From NCBI GenBank assembly GCA_910584635.1, contig CAJUBA010000008.1:3617-67616 (forward strand): DNA of 64,000 nt. Reading direction: 5' to 3'. The position numbers were made by a program, and so were the translations under genes. Source of the stretch: an uncultured Christensenella sp. Its GTDB lineage: Bacteria; Bacillota; Clostridia; Christensenellales; UBA3700. Shown here piece by piece: positions 28,489 to 36,234 of the stretch (positions within the stretch are counted from its first letter, which is position 1; every line of letters begins with the position of its first letter). Below the pieces are notes generated by a model, which had not been told where the DNA came from, made no database searches, and saw nothing but the letters and a program-made list of their open reading frames with translations.

Positions 28489-29784
28489 ATGAAAAAAGTT
28501 TACACATGTTTTTGCACAGACGTAATACACGAGGGACATACGAATATCATAAATCTCGCTAAGCAGTACGGCGAAGTTTATGTTGGAGTACTTACCGACG
28601 AAGCAATGATAAAATTCAATAGATTTCCAGTTATACCTTTCGAAGAGAGAATGGAAATGATAAAAAACGTCGACGGCGTAAAAGAAGTCGTAGTTCAAAG
28701 CGAGATAATGTACGATAAAGTTATTTCTCAACTCAAACCCGATTACGTTATCCACGGCGATAATTGGAAAAGCGGACCTATGAAAGCCATTCGCGACAAC
28801 GTAGAGAAGTTGCTTTCAAATTACGGCGGACAAATCATAGACGCGCCTTATACGTTCAACGAAAACGTAAGACGTATCGATATGAAGATAAAAGAAAAAC
28901 TCTCCATGCCGGAATACAGACGTAAAAGACTCAGACAGTTGCTTGAACTTTGTCCGATAGTTAAGACAATCGAAGTTCACAGCGGACTTACCGGTTTGAT
29001 TGCGGAAAAGACGATAGTTGAACATGACGGCGAATTCAATCAGTTTGACGCTATGTGGGTAAGTTCGCTTTGCGATTCGACAGCAAAAGGTAAACCCGAC
29101 ATTGAGTTGGTAGACATGACGTCGCGTTTTAGGACGATAGACGACGTTATGGAAGTAACGACGAAGCCTATCATTTTCGACGGAGATACGGGCGGTCTTA
29201 CCGAGCATTTCGTATATACCGTAAGATCTTTGGAAAGAATGGGCGTGTCGGCCGTAATAATCGAAGATAAAACAGGTTTGAAAAAGAACTCTCTCTTCGG
29301 AACGGAAGTAGAGCAGACGCAGGATTCGATTGAGCATTTTTGCAGTAAAATCGAGGCGGGTAAAAAAGTTCAACTTACCGATGATTTCATGATAATCGCG
29401 AGAATAGAAAGCCTTATACTCGAACAGGGTATGGAAGACGCGCTTACGAGAGCGTTCGCTTACGTAAAGGCGGGCGCGGACGGAATCATGATTCACAGCA
29501 GAAAGAAAGATCCCGCGGAGATTCTTGAATTTTGCGACACTTTCCGCAAGAGCGATAAGAAGACGCCTATCGTCGTAGTTCCCTCTTCTTTCAACGTAAT
29601 CACGGAAGACGAACTCGCCGCTCACGGCGTAAATATCGTAATATACGCAAACCAACTTACGCGCAGCGCTTTCCCCGCAATGGAACAGACGGCGAAAGAT
29701 ATTTTGAAGTATCACAGAGCAAAGGAAGTCGATTCCAGACTTCTGCCTATCAAAGATATAATTTCGTTGATAGAGGAACTTTAA
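28489..29784 (+). CDS. aepX: Phosphoenolpyruvate mutase with N-terminal cytidylyltransferase domain
   Basis: 431 residues, two domains. The N-terminal 130 residues are a glycerol-3-phosphate-cytidylyltransferase-type fold with the HxGH signature 'HEGHTN' (residues 14-19) and 'DYVIHGDNWK'. The remainder is PEP mutase of the isocitrate-lyase superfamily, with 'FDGDTGG' (about 229) and the diagnostic mutase motif 'EDKTGLKKNS' (about 258-267), which separates mutases from hydrolytic relatives. The mutase rearranges PEP to phosphonopyruvate, forming the C-P bond. The fused transferase should activate the final phosphonate, or a related compound, with CTP. Confidence 0.93.
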   Translation: MKKVYTCFCTDVIHEGHTNIINLAKQYGEVYVGVLTDEAMIKFNRFPVIPFEERMEMIKNVDGVKEVVVQSEIMYDKVISQLKPDYVIHGDNWKSGPMKAIRDNVEKLLSNYGGQIIDAPYTFNENVRRIDMKIKEKLSMPEYRRKRLRQLLELCPIVKTIEVHSGLTGLIAEKTIVEHDGEFNQFDAMWVSSLCDSTAKGKPDIELVDMTSRFRTIDDVMEVTTKPIIFDGDTGGLTEHFVYTVRSLERMGVSAVIIEDKTGLKKNSLFGTEVEQTQDSIEHFCSKIEAGKKVQLTDDFMIIARIESLILEQGMEDALTRAFAYVKAGADGIMIHSRKKDPAEILEFCDTFRKSDKKTPIVVVPSSFNVITEDELAAHGVNIVIYANQLTRSAFPAMEQTAKDILKYHRAKEVDSRLLPIKDIISLIEEL

Positions 29785-29802
29785 TAAGCAGACGAGGACA
29801 GT

Positions 29803-30924
29803 ATGAAGATTCAGGATTTTGTAAAAACGTTAAATTGCCGGTTTTTCTGCGGAGTGCCGGATTCGCAACTTAAATCTCTTTGCGATTATCTGATGAATGA
29901 ATACGGAATTGATCCCAAACATCATATAATCGCGGCGAACGAAGGCAACTGTACGGCTATCGCTGCGGGATACAACCTCGCGACGGGCGAAGTTCCCGCG
30001 GTATATATGCAAAACAGCGGACAGGGCAATATCATCAATCCGGTCGCGTCGCTTATGAACGGAAAAGTATACGCTATACCGTGTATTTTCATTGTAGGTT
30101 GGAGAGGGGAGCCGGGAGTTCACGACGAACCGCAACATATCTATCAAGGCGAAGTAACGTTGAAATTGTTGGAAGATATGGAAATCGAATACTTCGTAGT
30201 AGACAAGAATACCGAGGTTTGCGATATAGAGAAAAAAATGTCCGAGTGGCAGTCGCTTTTGGCTTGCGGAAAGCAGGTGGCTTTCGTAATCAAAAAAGGC
30301 GCGTTGCAGTACGACGAAAAAGTAGTTTACTCCAACTCTTATACTACCGTCAGAGAAGAGATTATAAAGCATATCGTGGCGGTAAGCAAAGACGACCCTA
30401 TAGTATCGACGACGGGCAAAGCGTCCAGAGAATTGTTTGAAATAAGAGAAGCAAACGGACAGGGACACGAGAGAGATTTTCTTACCGTCGGTTCGATGGG
30501 ACACAGTTCCTCAATAGCGCTCGGCGTAGCGTTGAACAAGCCTAATACGAAAGTATGGTGCATAGACGGCGACGGCGCGGCTTTGATGCATTTGGGCGCT
30601 ATGGCGGTCATAGGAGCGAACAAGACGAAGAATCTTATTCATATAGTAATAAACAACGGCGCGCACGAAACCGTAGGGGGAATGCCAACTGTTTCGCAGG
30701 CTTTGAAACTGACTGAAATAGCGACCGCTTGCGGTTATCCTTACGCTGTAAAAGTCGATAGTTACGAGGAACTTGATAAGGAACTTGCAAAAGCCAAAAA
30801 CAGCGACGTTTTGACGTTTATCGAAGCGACTTGTTCGATAGGTTCGAGGGCGGATTTGGGCAGACCGACGACCACGGCGCTCGATAATAAGAACAGTTTC
30901 GTTGAATTTTTGAAAGGAATTTAA
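29803..30924 (+). CDS. aepY: Phosphonopyruvate decarboxylase
   Basis: 373 residues, thiamine-diphosphate dependent. The N-terminal PYR domain has 'CGVPDSQL', 'AANEGNCTAIAAGYNLATG' (catalytic Glu) and 'MQNSGQGN'. The C-terminal PP domain has 'IDGDGAALMHLGAM...VINNGAHE' (GDG-x(n)-NN diphosphate/Mg motif). The length and the 'VGWRGEPGVHDEPQH' loop fit phosphonopyruvate decarboxylase, which pulls the unfavourable mutase reaction forward by making phosphonoacetaldehyde. Last gene of the operon, followed by a strong terminator. Confidence 0.93.
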   Translation: MKIQDFVKTLNCRFFCGVPDSQLKSLCDYLMNEYGIDPKHHIIAANEGNCTAIAAGYNLATGEVPAVYMQNSGQGNIINPVASLMNGKVYAIPCIFIVGWRGEPGVHDEPQHIYQGEVTLKLLEDMEIEYFVVDKNTEVCDIEKKMSEWQSLLACGKQVAFVIKKGALQYDEKVVYSNSYTTVREEIIKHIVAVSKDDPIVSTTGKASRELFEIREANGQGHERDFLTVGSMGHSSSIALGVALNKPNTKVWCIDGDGAALMHLGAMAVIGANKTKNLIHIVINNGAHETVGGMPTVSQALKLTEIATACGYPYAVKVDSYEELDKELAKAKNSDVLTFIEATCSIGSRADLGRPTTTALDNKNSFVEFLKGI

Positions 30925-30953
30925 CGACATACAACAGACTTATAAAAAATGCG

Positions 30954-30988
30954 TCGGGAGAGATAAATTCTTCTCCCGATTTTTTTTA
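30954..30988 (+). terminator. Rho-independent terminator of the glycan-phosphonate operon
   Basis: 8-bp stem 30954-30961 with 30972-30979, then eight T. Confidence 0.9.
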
Positions 30989-31027
30989 CGTTAAAGTTTT
31001 ACTCAAAATACTTCTGAAAGTATCACA

Positions 31028-31071
31028 ATGTTAACATAAGTTGACAACAATGTAAACAAAAGTTGACAAAA
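31028..31071. repeat. Tandem 22-bp direct repeat upstream of an RNA promoter
   Basis: Two adjacent copies (31028-31049 and 31050-31071) identical at 19 of 22 positions, each containing AAGTTGACAA. They end 5 bp before the -35 box of the RNA described next. A spacing of two helical turns suits cooperative regulator binding. Confidence 0.65.
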
Positions 31072-31076
31072 AATCG

Positions 31077-31106
31077 TTGAAAATTCTCCAAAAAAATTGG
31101 TATAAT
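31077..31106 (+). promoter_or_regulatory. Promoter of the 31.1-kb structured RNA
   Basis: TTGAAA (31077-31082), 18-bp spacer, TATAAT (31101-31106). Confidence 0.75.
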
Positions 31107-31112
31107 ATAGAA

Positions 31113-31308
31113 AACAAGTCGAAAGAGCGTTTGTCAAAATCATAAGATGAAGAGGAAAATTCGGCTTAATAAAATTTATCCGTCATGACTTTGACGGGTA
31201 GACAGTAATTACGACCCCTATATCCTAAACCAGATTATATTTCCGACCGCACCAAACCGGGAATGTAACCAAGACGCCGTCCGCAAGGACGGCGTCTTGG
31301 TTATTTTT
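31113..31308 (+). ncRNA. Unassigned structured small RNA (about 195 nt)
   Basis: A free-standing transcription unit in the 473-bp gap between aepY and metF. It has its own promoter and ends in an exceptional terminator: a perfect 16-bp stem (31267-31282 with 31287-31302) with a GCAA tetraloop and a T run. No credible protein is encoded. Pairings in the body include AAGTCG with CGGCTT, CCGTCA with TGACGG, and ATTTCC with GGGAAT just before the terminator. I compared it by eye with T-box, SAM-I, cobalamin, THF and ydaO-type signatures and saw none. A trans-acting RNA such as 6S, or an undescribed leader, remains possible. Confidence 0.6.
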
Positions 31309-31360
31309 AATATATAGATAAATAAATATATTTCAAAAAGTAGCGCGCTTTTTTAAGGTA

Positions 31361-31369
31361 TGTTATAAT
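31361..31369 (+). promoter_or_regulatory. Extended -10 promoter of the metF operon
   Basis: TGT followed by TATAAT (31364-31369), with no clear -35 box. It lies after the small-RNA terminator and 28 bp before metF. Confidence 0.55.
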
Positions 31370-31397
31370 ATGTAAGCAAAAGGAAGGTATTAAGGAT

Positions 31398-32267
31398 ATG
31401 AAAATAAACGAACTGTTCAAAAAGAAAAAAGTTGTTTATTCTTTTGAGATTTTTCCGCCGAAAGTCAACGACGGCATCGACAAGATACTAAATACGCTTG
31501 ATAGCATAAGGGATTTGCGACCCGATTACGTTTCGATTACTTACAGCGCAGGCGGCAGTAAAAATTCTCGTACGAAAGAGATAGCGCAGATTGTCAAAAA
31601 CAATTACGGTATCGAACCTCTCGCGCATCTTACTTGCGTGAATTCTACTCGCGAAGAAGTAGAGAGGGCGATAGACGGACTTGTGGATATAGGAGTGGAA
31701 AACGTGCTTGCGCTTAGAGGCGATAGAATAGAAGGGGAGATTAAAAGCGATTTTTCTCACGCCAGCGATTTAGTCGAATTTATAAAGTCGCGCAGCGATA
31801 TTAACGTCGCGGGAGCGTGTTATCCCGAAGGTCATCCCGAAAGCGCCAATATCGTAGAGGACATTCGCAATCTTAAGATAAAAGTGAATAAGGGAGTTAC
31901 CCATCTTAATTCGCAGTTGTTTTTCGACAACGACGATTATCTCAAATATATAGACATGCTTAGGCTTGCCGGCATTGACGTTCCGGTACAGGCGGGAGTA
32001 ATGCCGCTGGTCAAAGCGTCGCAATTCGGCGGAATAGTAAAAATGACCGGAGCAAAAATACCGTCCAAGATTTCGCGTATGTACAGTAAATTCGCAGACG
32101 ATCCCGACGCGCTTGCCGAAGCGGGGATTGCGTACGCTACCGACCAGATAGTAGATTTGCTTTCAAGCGGAGTTGACGGCATACATCTTTATATCATGAA
32201 CAACGCGTACGTGGCGAAGAGAATAACGGATAATATAAGACCCATTTTGGATAAACTCAACGGATGA
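31398..32267 (+). CDS. metF: 5,10-methylenetetrahydrofolate reductase
   Basis: 289 residues, a typical bacterial MetF barrel. 'YSFEIFPPK' holds the catalytic Glu near residue 18; 'PLAHLTCVN', 'NVLALRGDR' and 'AGACYPEGHPE' are FAD and folate contact segments. It reduces methylene-THF to methyl-THF, the methyl donor for the MetH encoded two genes downstream. The stop overlaps the next gene's ATG (ATGA). Confidence 0.95.
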   Translation: MKINELFKKKKVVYSFEIFPPKVNDGIDKILNTLDSIRDLRPDYVSITYSAGGSKNSRTKEIAQIVKNNYGIEPLAHLTCVNSTREEVERAIDGLVDIGVENVLALRGDRIEGEIKSDFSHASDLVEFIKSRSDINVAGACYPEGHPESANIVEDIRNLKIKVNKGVTHLNSQLFFDNDDYLKYIDMLRLAGIDVPVQAGVMPLVKASQFGGIVKMTGAKIPSKISRMYSKFADDPDALAEAGIAYATDQIVDLLSSGVDGIHLYIMNNAYVAKRITDNIRPILDKLNG

Positions 32268-32905
32268 AAATAGACAAGAGCGAATTGCTGAGGTATCTCG
32301 GCTATAAGGGGCAAGAGTACGGCGAAAATATCGACGGAGAAATCGACGGCGCAATCGAACTTTGTCTTAAACTGATTACGCCGAGAAGCGTAATAAGAAA
32401 ATACGGTTTCGACTCGCGCTCGATGAAAATTAAAGGCGCGCAAATCTCTCTTTCGGGCGAAGATATAGCAAGACATTTATCCGATTGCAAAGAGGTATAT
32501 TTCTTAGGCGCTACGGTAGGTTTTGAAGTGGAAAAGAAAGTCGCGGAACTTATGAAAACAAATCCGTTGAAAGGCGTGCTTTTGGACAGCGCGAGCATTT
32601 GCGCTATCGAGAGTTACTGCGACGACCTGTGCGACGAACTTCAAGCCAGTTCGGCTAAACCTCTTACTTGGAGATTTTCTTGCGGTTACGGGGATTTTCC
32701 GCTGTCGCAACAAAAGGATTTCGTAAACGCTTTGGAACTTCCAAAACGCATCGGCGTGTTTATGAACGAGGAGAGTTTTATGCTTACTCCTCAAAAATCC
32801 GTTACCGCGGTAATAGGCGTGAAAGAGAGCGGAAGTAACGTAGAACGCAGGTGCGATTCCAAATGTTCGACTTGCAAAAATAAGACCTGCGTATATCGCA
32901 GATGA
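32264..32905 (+). CDS. Stand-alone methionine synthase reactivation domain protein
   Basis: 213 residues. 'WRFSCGYGDFPLSQQKDF' (about residues 144-161) matches the B12-dependent methionine synthase activation domain, which binds S-adenosylmethionine and remethylates oxidised cobalamin. In E. coli this is the C-terminal domain of MetH; here it is a separate gene between metF and a MetH that lacks it. The C-terminus carries an unusual cysteine cluster, 'CDSKCSTCKNKTC', which could bind an iron-sulfur cluster or zinc; this is inferred. Confidence 0.9.
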   Translation: MKIDKSELLRYLGYKGQEYGENIDGEIDGAIELCLKLITPRSVIRKYGFDSRSMKIKGAQISLSGEDIARHLSDCKEVYFLGATVGFEVEKKVAELMKTNPLKGVLLDSASICAIESYCDDLCDELQASSAKPLTWRFSCGYGDFPLSQQKDFVNALELPKRIGVFMNEESFMLTPQKSVTAVIGVKESGSNVERRCDSKCSTCKNKTCVYRR

Positions 32906-32917
32906 ATAAAGGTATCT

Positions 32918-35296
32918 ATGAAAGTAACAGAACTTTTCGATAAACAATCAATAGTATTGCTTGACGGCGCGCTTGGCACTCAATTTCAAAAAAGAGGACT
33001 GGCGGTTGGCGCTATGCCTGAAAAACTCAATACGGAAAATCCCGATTTGGTATATGCCGTAACAAAGGAATACGCGGATGCGGGCAGCGACGTAGTATTT
33101 ACAAATACTTTCGGCGCAAACCGTAAGAAACTCGGCAACGTCGAAGAAGTCGACAGATTGATAAAAGCGGGCGCGCAAATCGCAAGAAAAGCCGCGGGAG
33201 ATAAACTCGTTGCGTTGGATATAGGACCGACTGGAGCGCTTATCGAGCCTTTGGGAACGATGACTTTCGATACGGCTTACGAACTTTTCAAAGAGCAGGT
33301 ACTTGCGGGAAAAGATTTGGTCGATTTGGTAGTACTTGAAACCATGAGCGACTTATACGAACTTAAAGCGGCGCTTTTGGCGGTAAAAGAAAATTGCGAC
33401 CTTCCGATAATGGCGAGCATGACGTTTGACGAAAACGGCAGGACGTTTACAGGTTGCAGCGTAGAAGCGTTCGCTATTACCGCTTCGGCGTTTGCAGACG
33501 CGGTGGGAATCAACTGTTCGCTTTCTCCCGATAAGATTTTGCCGATAATGAAAAGATTGATAGACAATACCGATTTGCCGGTATTTGTAAAAGCCAACGC
33601 GGGATTGCCCGACTCTCAGATGAATTATGACGTTTCGCCCGAAGAATTCGCGCTTTCCTATCAAAAGTTTATTGACGCGGGAGTAAGCATACTCGGCGGT
33701 TGTTGCGGCACGACTCCCGAATATATCCGACGTCTCGCATTACTTAAAAAGACGAAGAAAGTCGGCGAGAGAAAAAGGATATATAAGACGGCGGTATGCT
33801 CGTCAACGAAAGTAGTTTATATAGATTCCGTTAAAGTTATCGGCGAGAGGATAAATCCTACCGGCAAGAAGGCTATGAAACAGGCGTTGATAGACAAAGA
33901 TTTTAATTATATTGCGACGCAGACTTTGGAGCAGGTTGAGGCGGGAGCGGATATATTGGACGTCAACGCGGGGCTTCCTCAGATAGACGAAACGGTAATG
34001 CTTGCCGATATGGTAAAGTATATTCAATCTCTTACTGACGCTCCTTTGCAAATAGACTGTTCCAAGCCTCAGGCTATAGAAAGAGCGTTGAGATATTACA
34101 ACGGAAAGCCTATCGTAAATTCGGTCAACGCGGAAGAGAAGTCTTTATCTTCGATATTGCCGCTTGTCGCAAAATACGGCGCGAGCGTAGTAGGACTTAC
34201 TATCGACGAAAACGGCGTTCCTAAGACGGTGGAAGAGAGGATAAGGCTCGCCGAGAAAATAATAGAGCGAGCCAAGACTTACGGCATTAGGGAAGAAGAT
34301 ATATATATCGACTGTTTGACTTTGACAGTCAGCGCGGAACCCGAGCAGGCAATGTATACGCTCAAAGCGATGAGCGCGCTCAAATCCAAGTACGCTGTAA
34401 AGACGGCGCTCGGAGTATCCAATATATCTTTCGGCTTGCCCGCAAGACAAATAGTAAACACCGCTTTTTTAACTATGGCGATGTACGCGGGTTTGGATTT
34501 GCCTATTCTCAATCCCAATATTCCCGAAAATATGCAAGCGGTAGACGCTTTCAAAGTATTGAATTGCCAAGATAAAAACTGTATGGATTTTACCGCAAAA
34601 TACGCGGATTACGCGGGCAGTAAAATCATAACCAAAAATTCGCAGACCTCGCAAACTTCTATTTCTGACGACAAAGATATTTTTTACTGTATAGAAAAAG
34701 GACTGGACAGGGCGAGAGAATTGACTGCTAGACTTCTTGAAAAAAACAGTCCGTTGGAAGTGATAGACAACTATCTGATACCCGCGTTGAACAAAGTAGG
34801 AGATAATTACGAAAAGGGCAAGATATTCTTGCCGCAGTTGATAGCGTCCGCAGATTGCGCAAAACTGTGTTTTGAAGAAGTCAAAAAAAGTCTGCCGGTC
34901 GGTGAGGAAAGCGACAAGGGAAAGATTGCGCTTGCGACGGTAAAAGGCGACGTTCACGACATAGGCAAAAACATCGTCAAGACTGTTTTGGAAAATTACG
35001 GCTTCAAGGTAATAGATTTGGGCAAGAACGTTTCTCCCGAAAGCGTGGTCGAAAACGTTGAGAAGTATAATATAAAACTTTGCGGTCTTTCCGCGTTGAT
35101 GACCACTACCGTTGAAAATATGAAAGAAACGATAAGACTTCTCAAAGAAAAATGTCCTTATTGCAAAGTCATGGTAGGAGGAGCGGTGCTTACCGAAGAT
35201 TACGCAAATCAAATCGGAGCGGATAAGTATTGCAAAGACGCAAATCAAAGCGCCAAGTACGCTATTTCCGTTTTATGCCAATCGGATAAGGATTAA
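32918..35296 (+). CDS. metH: Cobalamin-dependent methionine synthase lacking the activation domain
   Basis: 792 residues, versus about 1,200 for full-length MetH. Domains in order: homocysteine methyltransferase barrel (about 1-290) with 'LLDGALGTQFQ' and the zinc Cys pair in 'GGCCGTTPEY'; pterin-binding barrel (about 305-570) with 'GERINPTGKK' and 'DVNAGLP'; cobalamin cap (about 590-665); and the B12 Rossmann domain with the lower-ligand His in 'GDVHDIGKN' (about 676-684). The SAM-binding reactivation domain is supplied by the preceding gene. It transfers the methyl group of methyl-THF to homocysteine. Confidence 0.95.
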   Translation: MKVTELFDKQSIVLLDGALGTQFQKRGLAVGAMPEKLNTENPDLVYAVTKEYADAGSDVVFTNTFGANRKKLGNVEEVDRLIKAGAQIARKAAGDKLVALDIGPTGALIEPLGTMTFDTAYELFKEQVLAGKDLVDLVVLETMSDLYELKAALLAVKENCDLPIMASMTFDENGRTFTGCSVEAFAITASAFADAVGINCSLSPDKILPIMKRLIDNTDLPVFVKANAGLPDSQMNYDVSPEEFALSYQKFIDAGVSILGGCCGTTPEYIRRLALLKKTKKVGERKRIYKTAVCSSTKVVYIDSVKVIGERINPTGKKAMKQALIDKDFNYIATQTLEQVEAGADILDVNAGLPQIDETVMLADMVKYIQSLTDAPLQIDCSKPQAIERALRYYNGKPIVNSVNAEEKSLSSILPLVAKYGASVVGLTIDENGVPKTVEERIRLAEKIIERAKTYGIREEDIYIDCLTLTVSAEPEQAMYTLKAMSALKSKYAVKTALGVSNISFGLPARQIVNTAFLTMAMYAGLDLPILNPNIPENMQAVDAFKVLNCQDKNCMDFTAKYADYAGSKIITKNSQTSQTSISDDKDIFYCIEKGLDRARELTARLLEKNSPLEVIDNYLIPALNKVGDNYEKGKIFLPQLIASADCAKLCFEEVKKSLPVGEESDKGKIALATVKGDVHDIGKNIVKTVLENYGFKVIDLGKNVSPESVVENVEKYNIKLCGLSALMTTTVENMKETIRLLKEKCPYCKVMVGGAVLTEDYANQIGADKYCKDANQSAKYAISVLCQSDKD

Positions 35297-35327
35297 AGGG
35301 TATTATAATATTAAAGGATAAAGTAAG

Positions 35328-35729
35328 ATGAAAAAGACGTTGTACGTGGTGGGCGCGATAATAATAAAAGACGGCAGAATTTTAGCCGTAAAACGCGGAG
35401 AGAGTAAAAATAAAGCCGTAGCGTACAAATACGAATTTGTCGGAGGTAAGATAGAAGAAGGCGAATCGCCGCAAGTCGCGTTAAAAAGAGAAGTGCGGGA
35501 GGAAATGAATTACGAAGTAGAAGTGGGACAAAGGTTTATGCAGGAAGTCTACGAATACGAAGACGTTTTTGTAAATTTACAGACTTATTTTTGCAGACCT
35601 TTATCGGAGAAATACGAATTAAAAGAACATTTGGACGGCAAATGGCTTGCTCCCGAGGAACTCTTTTCCGTCGAATGGGCGCCTGCCGATTACAACATGA
35701 TTTCGCAATTAACTAAAATCAAACTTTGA
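35328..35729 (+). CDS. Nudix hydrolase (MutT-like)
   Basis: 133 residues. A complete Nudix box runs from 'GGKIEEGES' to 'REVREEMNYE' (GX5EX7REUXEEXGU, about residues 38-60). Size and the 'YKYEFVGGK' lead-in fit the MutT/CTP-pyrophosphohydrolase group of (deoxy)nucleoside triphosphate pyrophosphatases that clean damaged nucleotides. Substrate not assignable. Converges with the XRE gene, separated by 2 bp. Confidence 0.9.
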   Translation: MKKTLYVVGAIIIKDGRILAVKRGESKNKAVAYKYEFVGGKIEEGESPQVALKREVREEMNYEVEVGQRFMQEVYEYEDVFVNLQTYFCRPLSEKYELKEHLDGKWLAPEELFSVEWAPADYNMISQLTKIKL

Positions 35730-35731
35730 CT

Positions 35732-35956
35732 TTAGCAATCATCGCTGAGTCCGAGAAGGTAATCTGCCGGAACGTCGAAATACTGAGCCAGTTTGAAAAT
35801 GGCAGTAGCGCAAGGTTCTTGTTTTCCGTTTTCCCAATAACTTATCGACGAATTACTCAAACCCAATTTTTGGGCAAGCAGATTCTGACCGATATTCTGG
35901 TCAAGTCGCAATTCTTTAAGCCTTTCGCCAAAAATTTGTCTGTCGAATTCTTTCAT
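35732..35956 (-). CDS. XRE (Cro/CI) family transcriptional regulator, single HTH domain
   Basis: 74 residues, only a helix-turn-helix: 'FGERLKELRLDQNIGQNLLAQKLGLSNSSISYWENGKQEP' is a classic XRE fold, closing with 'FKLAQYFDVPADYLLGLSDD'. No Shine-Dalgarno sequence lies before the ATG (only A/T), so it may be leaderless like many phage-type repressors. It faces away from a small-RNA promoter whose spacer is a perfect 18-bp palindrome 40 bp upstream, the likely binding site. Confidence 0.88.
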   Translation of the reverse strand: MKEFDRQIFGERLKELRLDQNIGQNLLAQKLGLSNSSISYWENGKQEPCATAIFKLAQYFDVPADYLLGLSDDC

Positions 35957-35990
35957 ATAAATATTTTAACAATAATTAGAGATAAAATAC

Positions 35991-36019
35991 TTGACTACTA
36001 ATTATAATTAGTATATAAT
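35991..36019 (+). promoter_or_regulatory. Promoter of the 36.0-kb RNA with palindromic operator as spacer
   Basis: TTGACT (35991-35996), 17-bp spacer, TATAAT (36014-36019). Bases 35996-36013 form the perfect palindrome TACTAATTATAATTAGTA, so a bound repressor would cover the polymerase contact region. Confidence 0.8.
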
Positions 36020-36025
36020 ATAACT

Positions 36026-36155
36026 ATATACAGTTGAAGTCTGTTTTTATGACAAACGGAGTAGTCGGGAACTGTATTCTAAAATAGGTATTTTCCTAGT
36101 GAGGTGGGTTTATATAAATACGGCGCGTCCTTGACGCGTCGTGTTTCCTATTTTA
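36026..36155 (+). ncRNA. Unassigned structured small RNA (about 130 nt)
   Basis: Non-coding by inspection and densely paired: 36028-36035 with 36070-36077 (8 bp) enclosing 36041-36046 with 36054-36059; then 36081-36088 with 36147-36154 (8 bp) enclosing a 10-bp stem 36120-36129 with 36133-36142. Single-stranded GGAGTAGTCGGGA and GTGAGGTGGGTTTATATAAA segments look conserved-type. It may belong to the raiA (ARRPOF) RNA class of Bacillota, but I hold that only as a suggestion from memory. It is transcribed toward veg, 80 bp away. Confidence 0.6.
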
Positions 36156-36234
36156 CGGTATTGTAATTTTATTAACAAATAGCAAAGTTTGAAAATATTG
36201 CATTTTTCTTCGGTTATTGGGAATAATCACGGGT

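Noticed and set aside
31113..31308. SAM, T-box, cobalamin or THF riboswitch controlling metF
   Set aside because: None of the conserved cores (for example a GGGTGG-ACCGCG T-box or a SAM-I core) was found. The terminator is complete and metF has its own extended -10 box after it.
30954..31308. Transposon or IS remnant between aepY and metF
   Set aside because: No transposase fragment, terminal repeats or target duplication; the segment is explained by a terminator, promoter and RNA.
35732..36019. Toxin-antitoxin system with the XRE protein as antitoxin
   Set aside because: No second small protein gene is adjacent; the opposite side holds an RNA, and the Nudix enzyme is an unrelated convergent gene.
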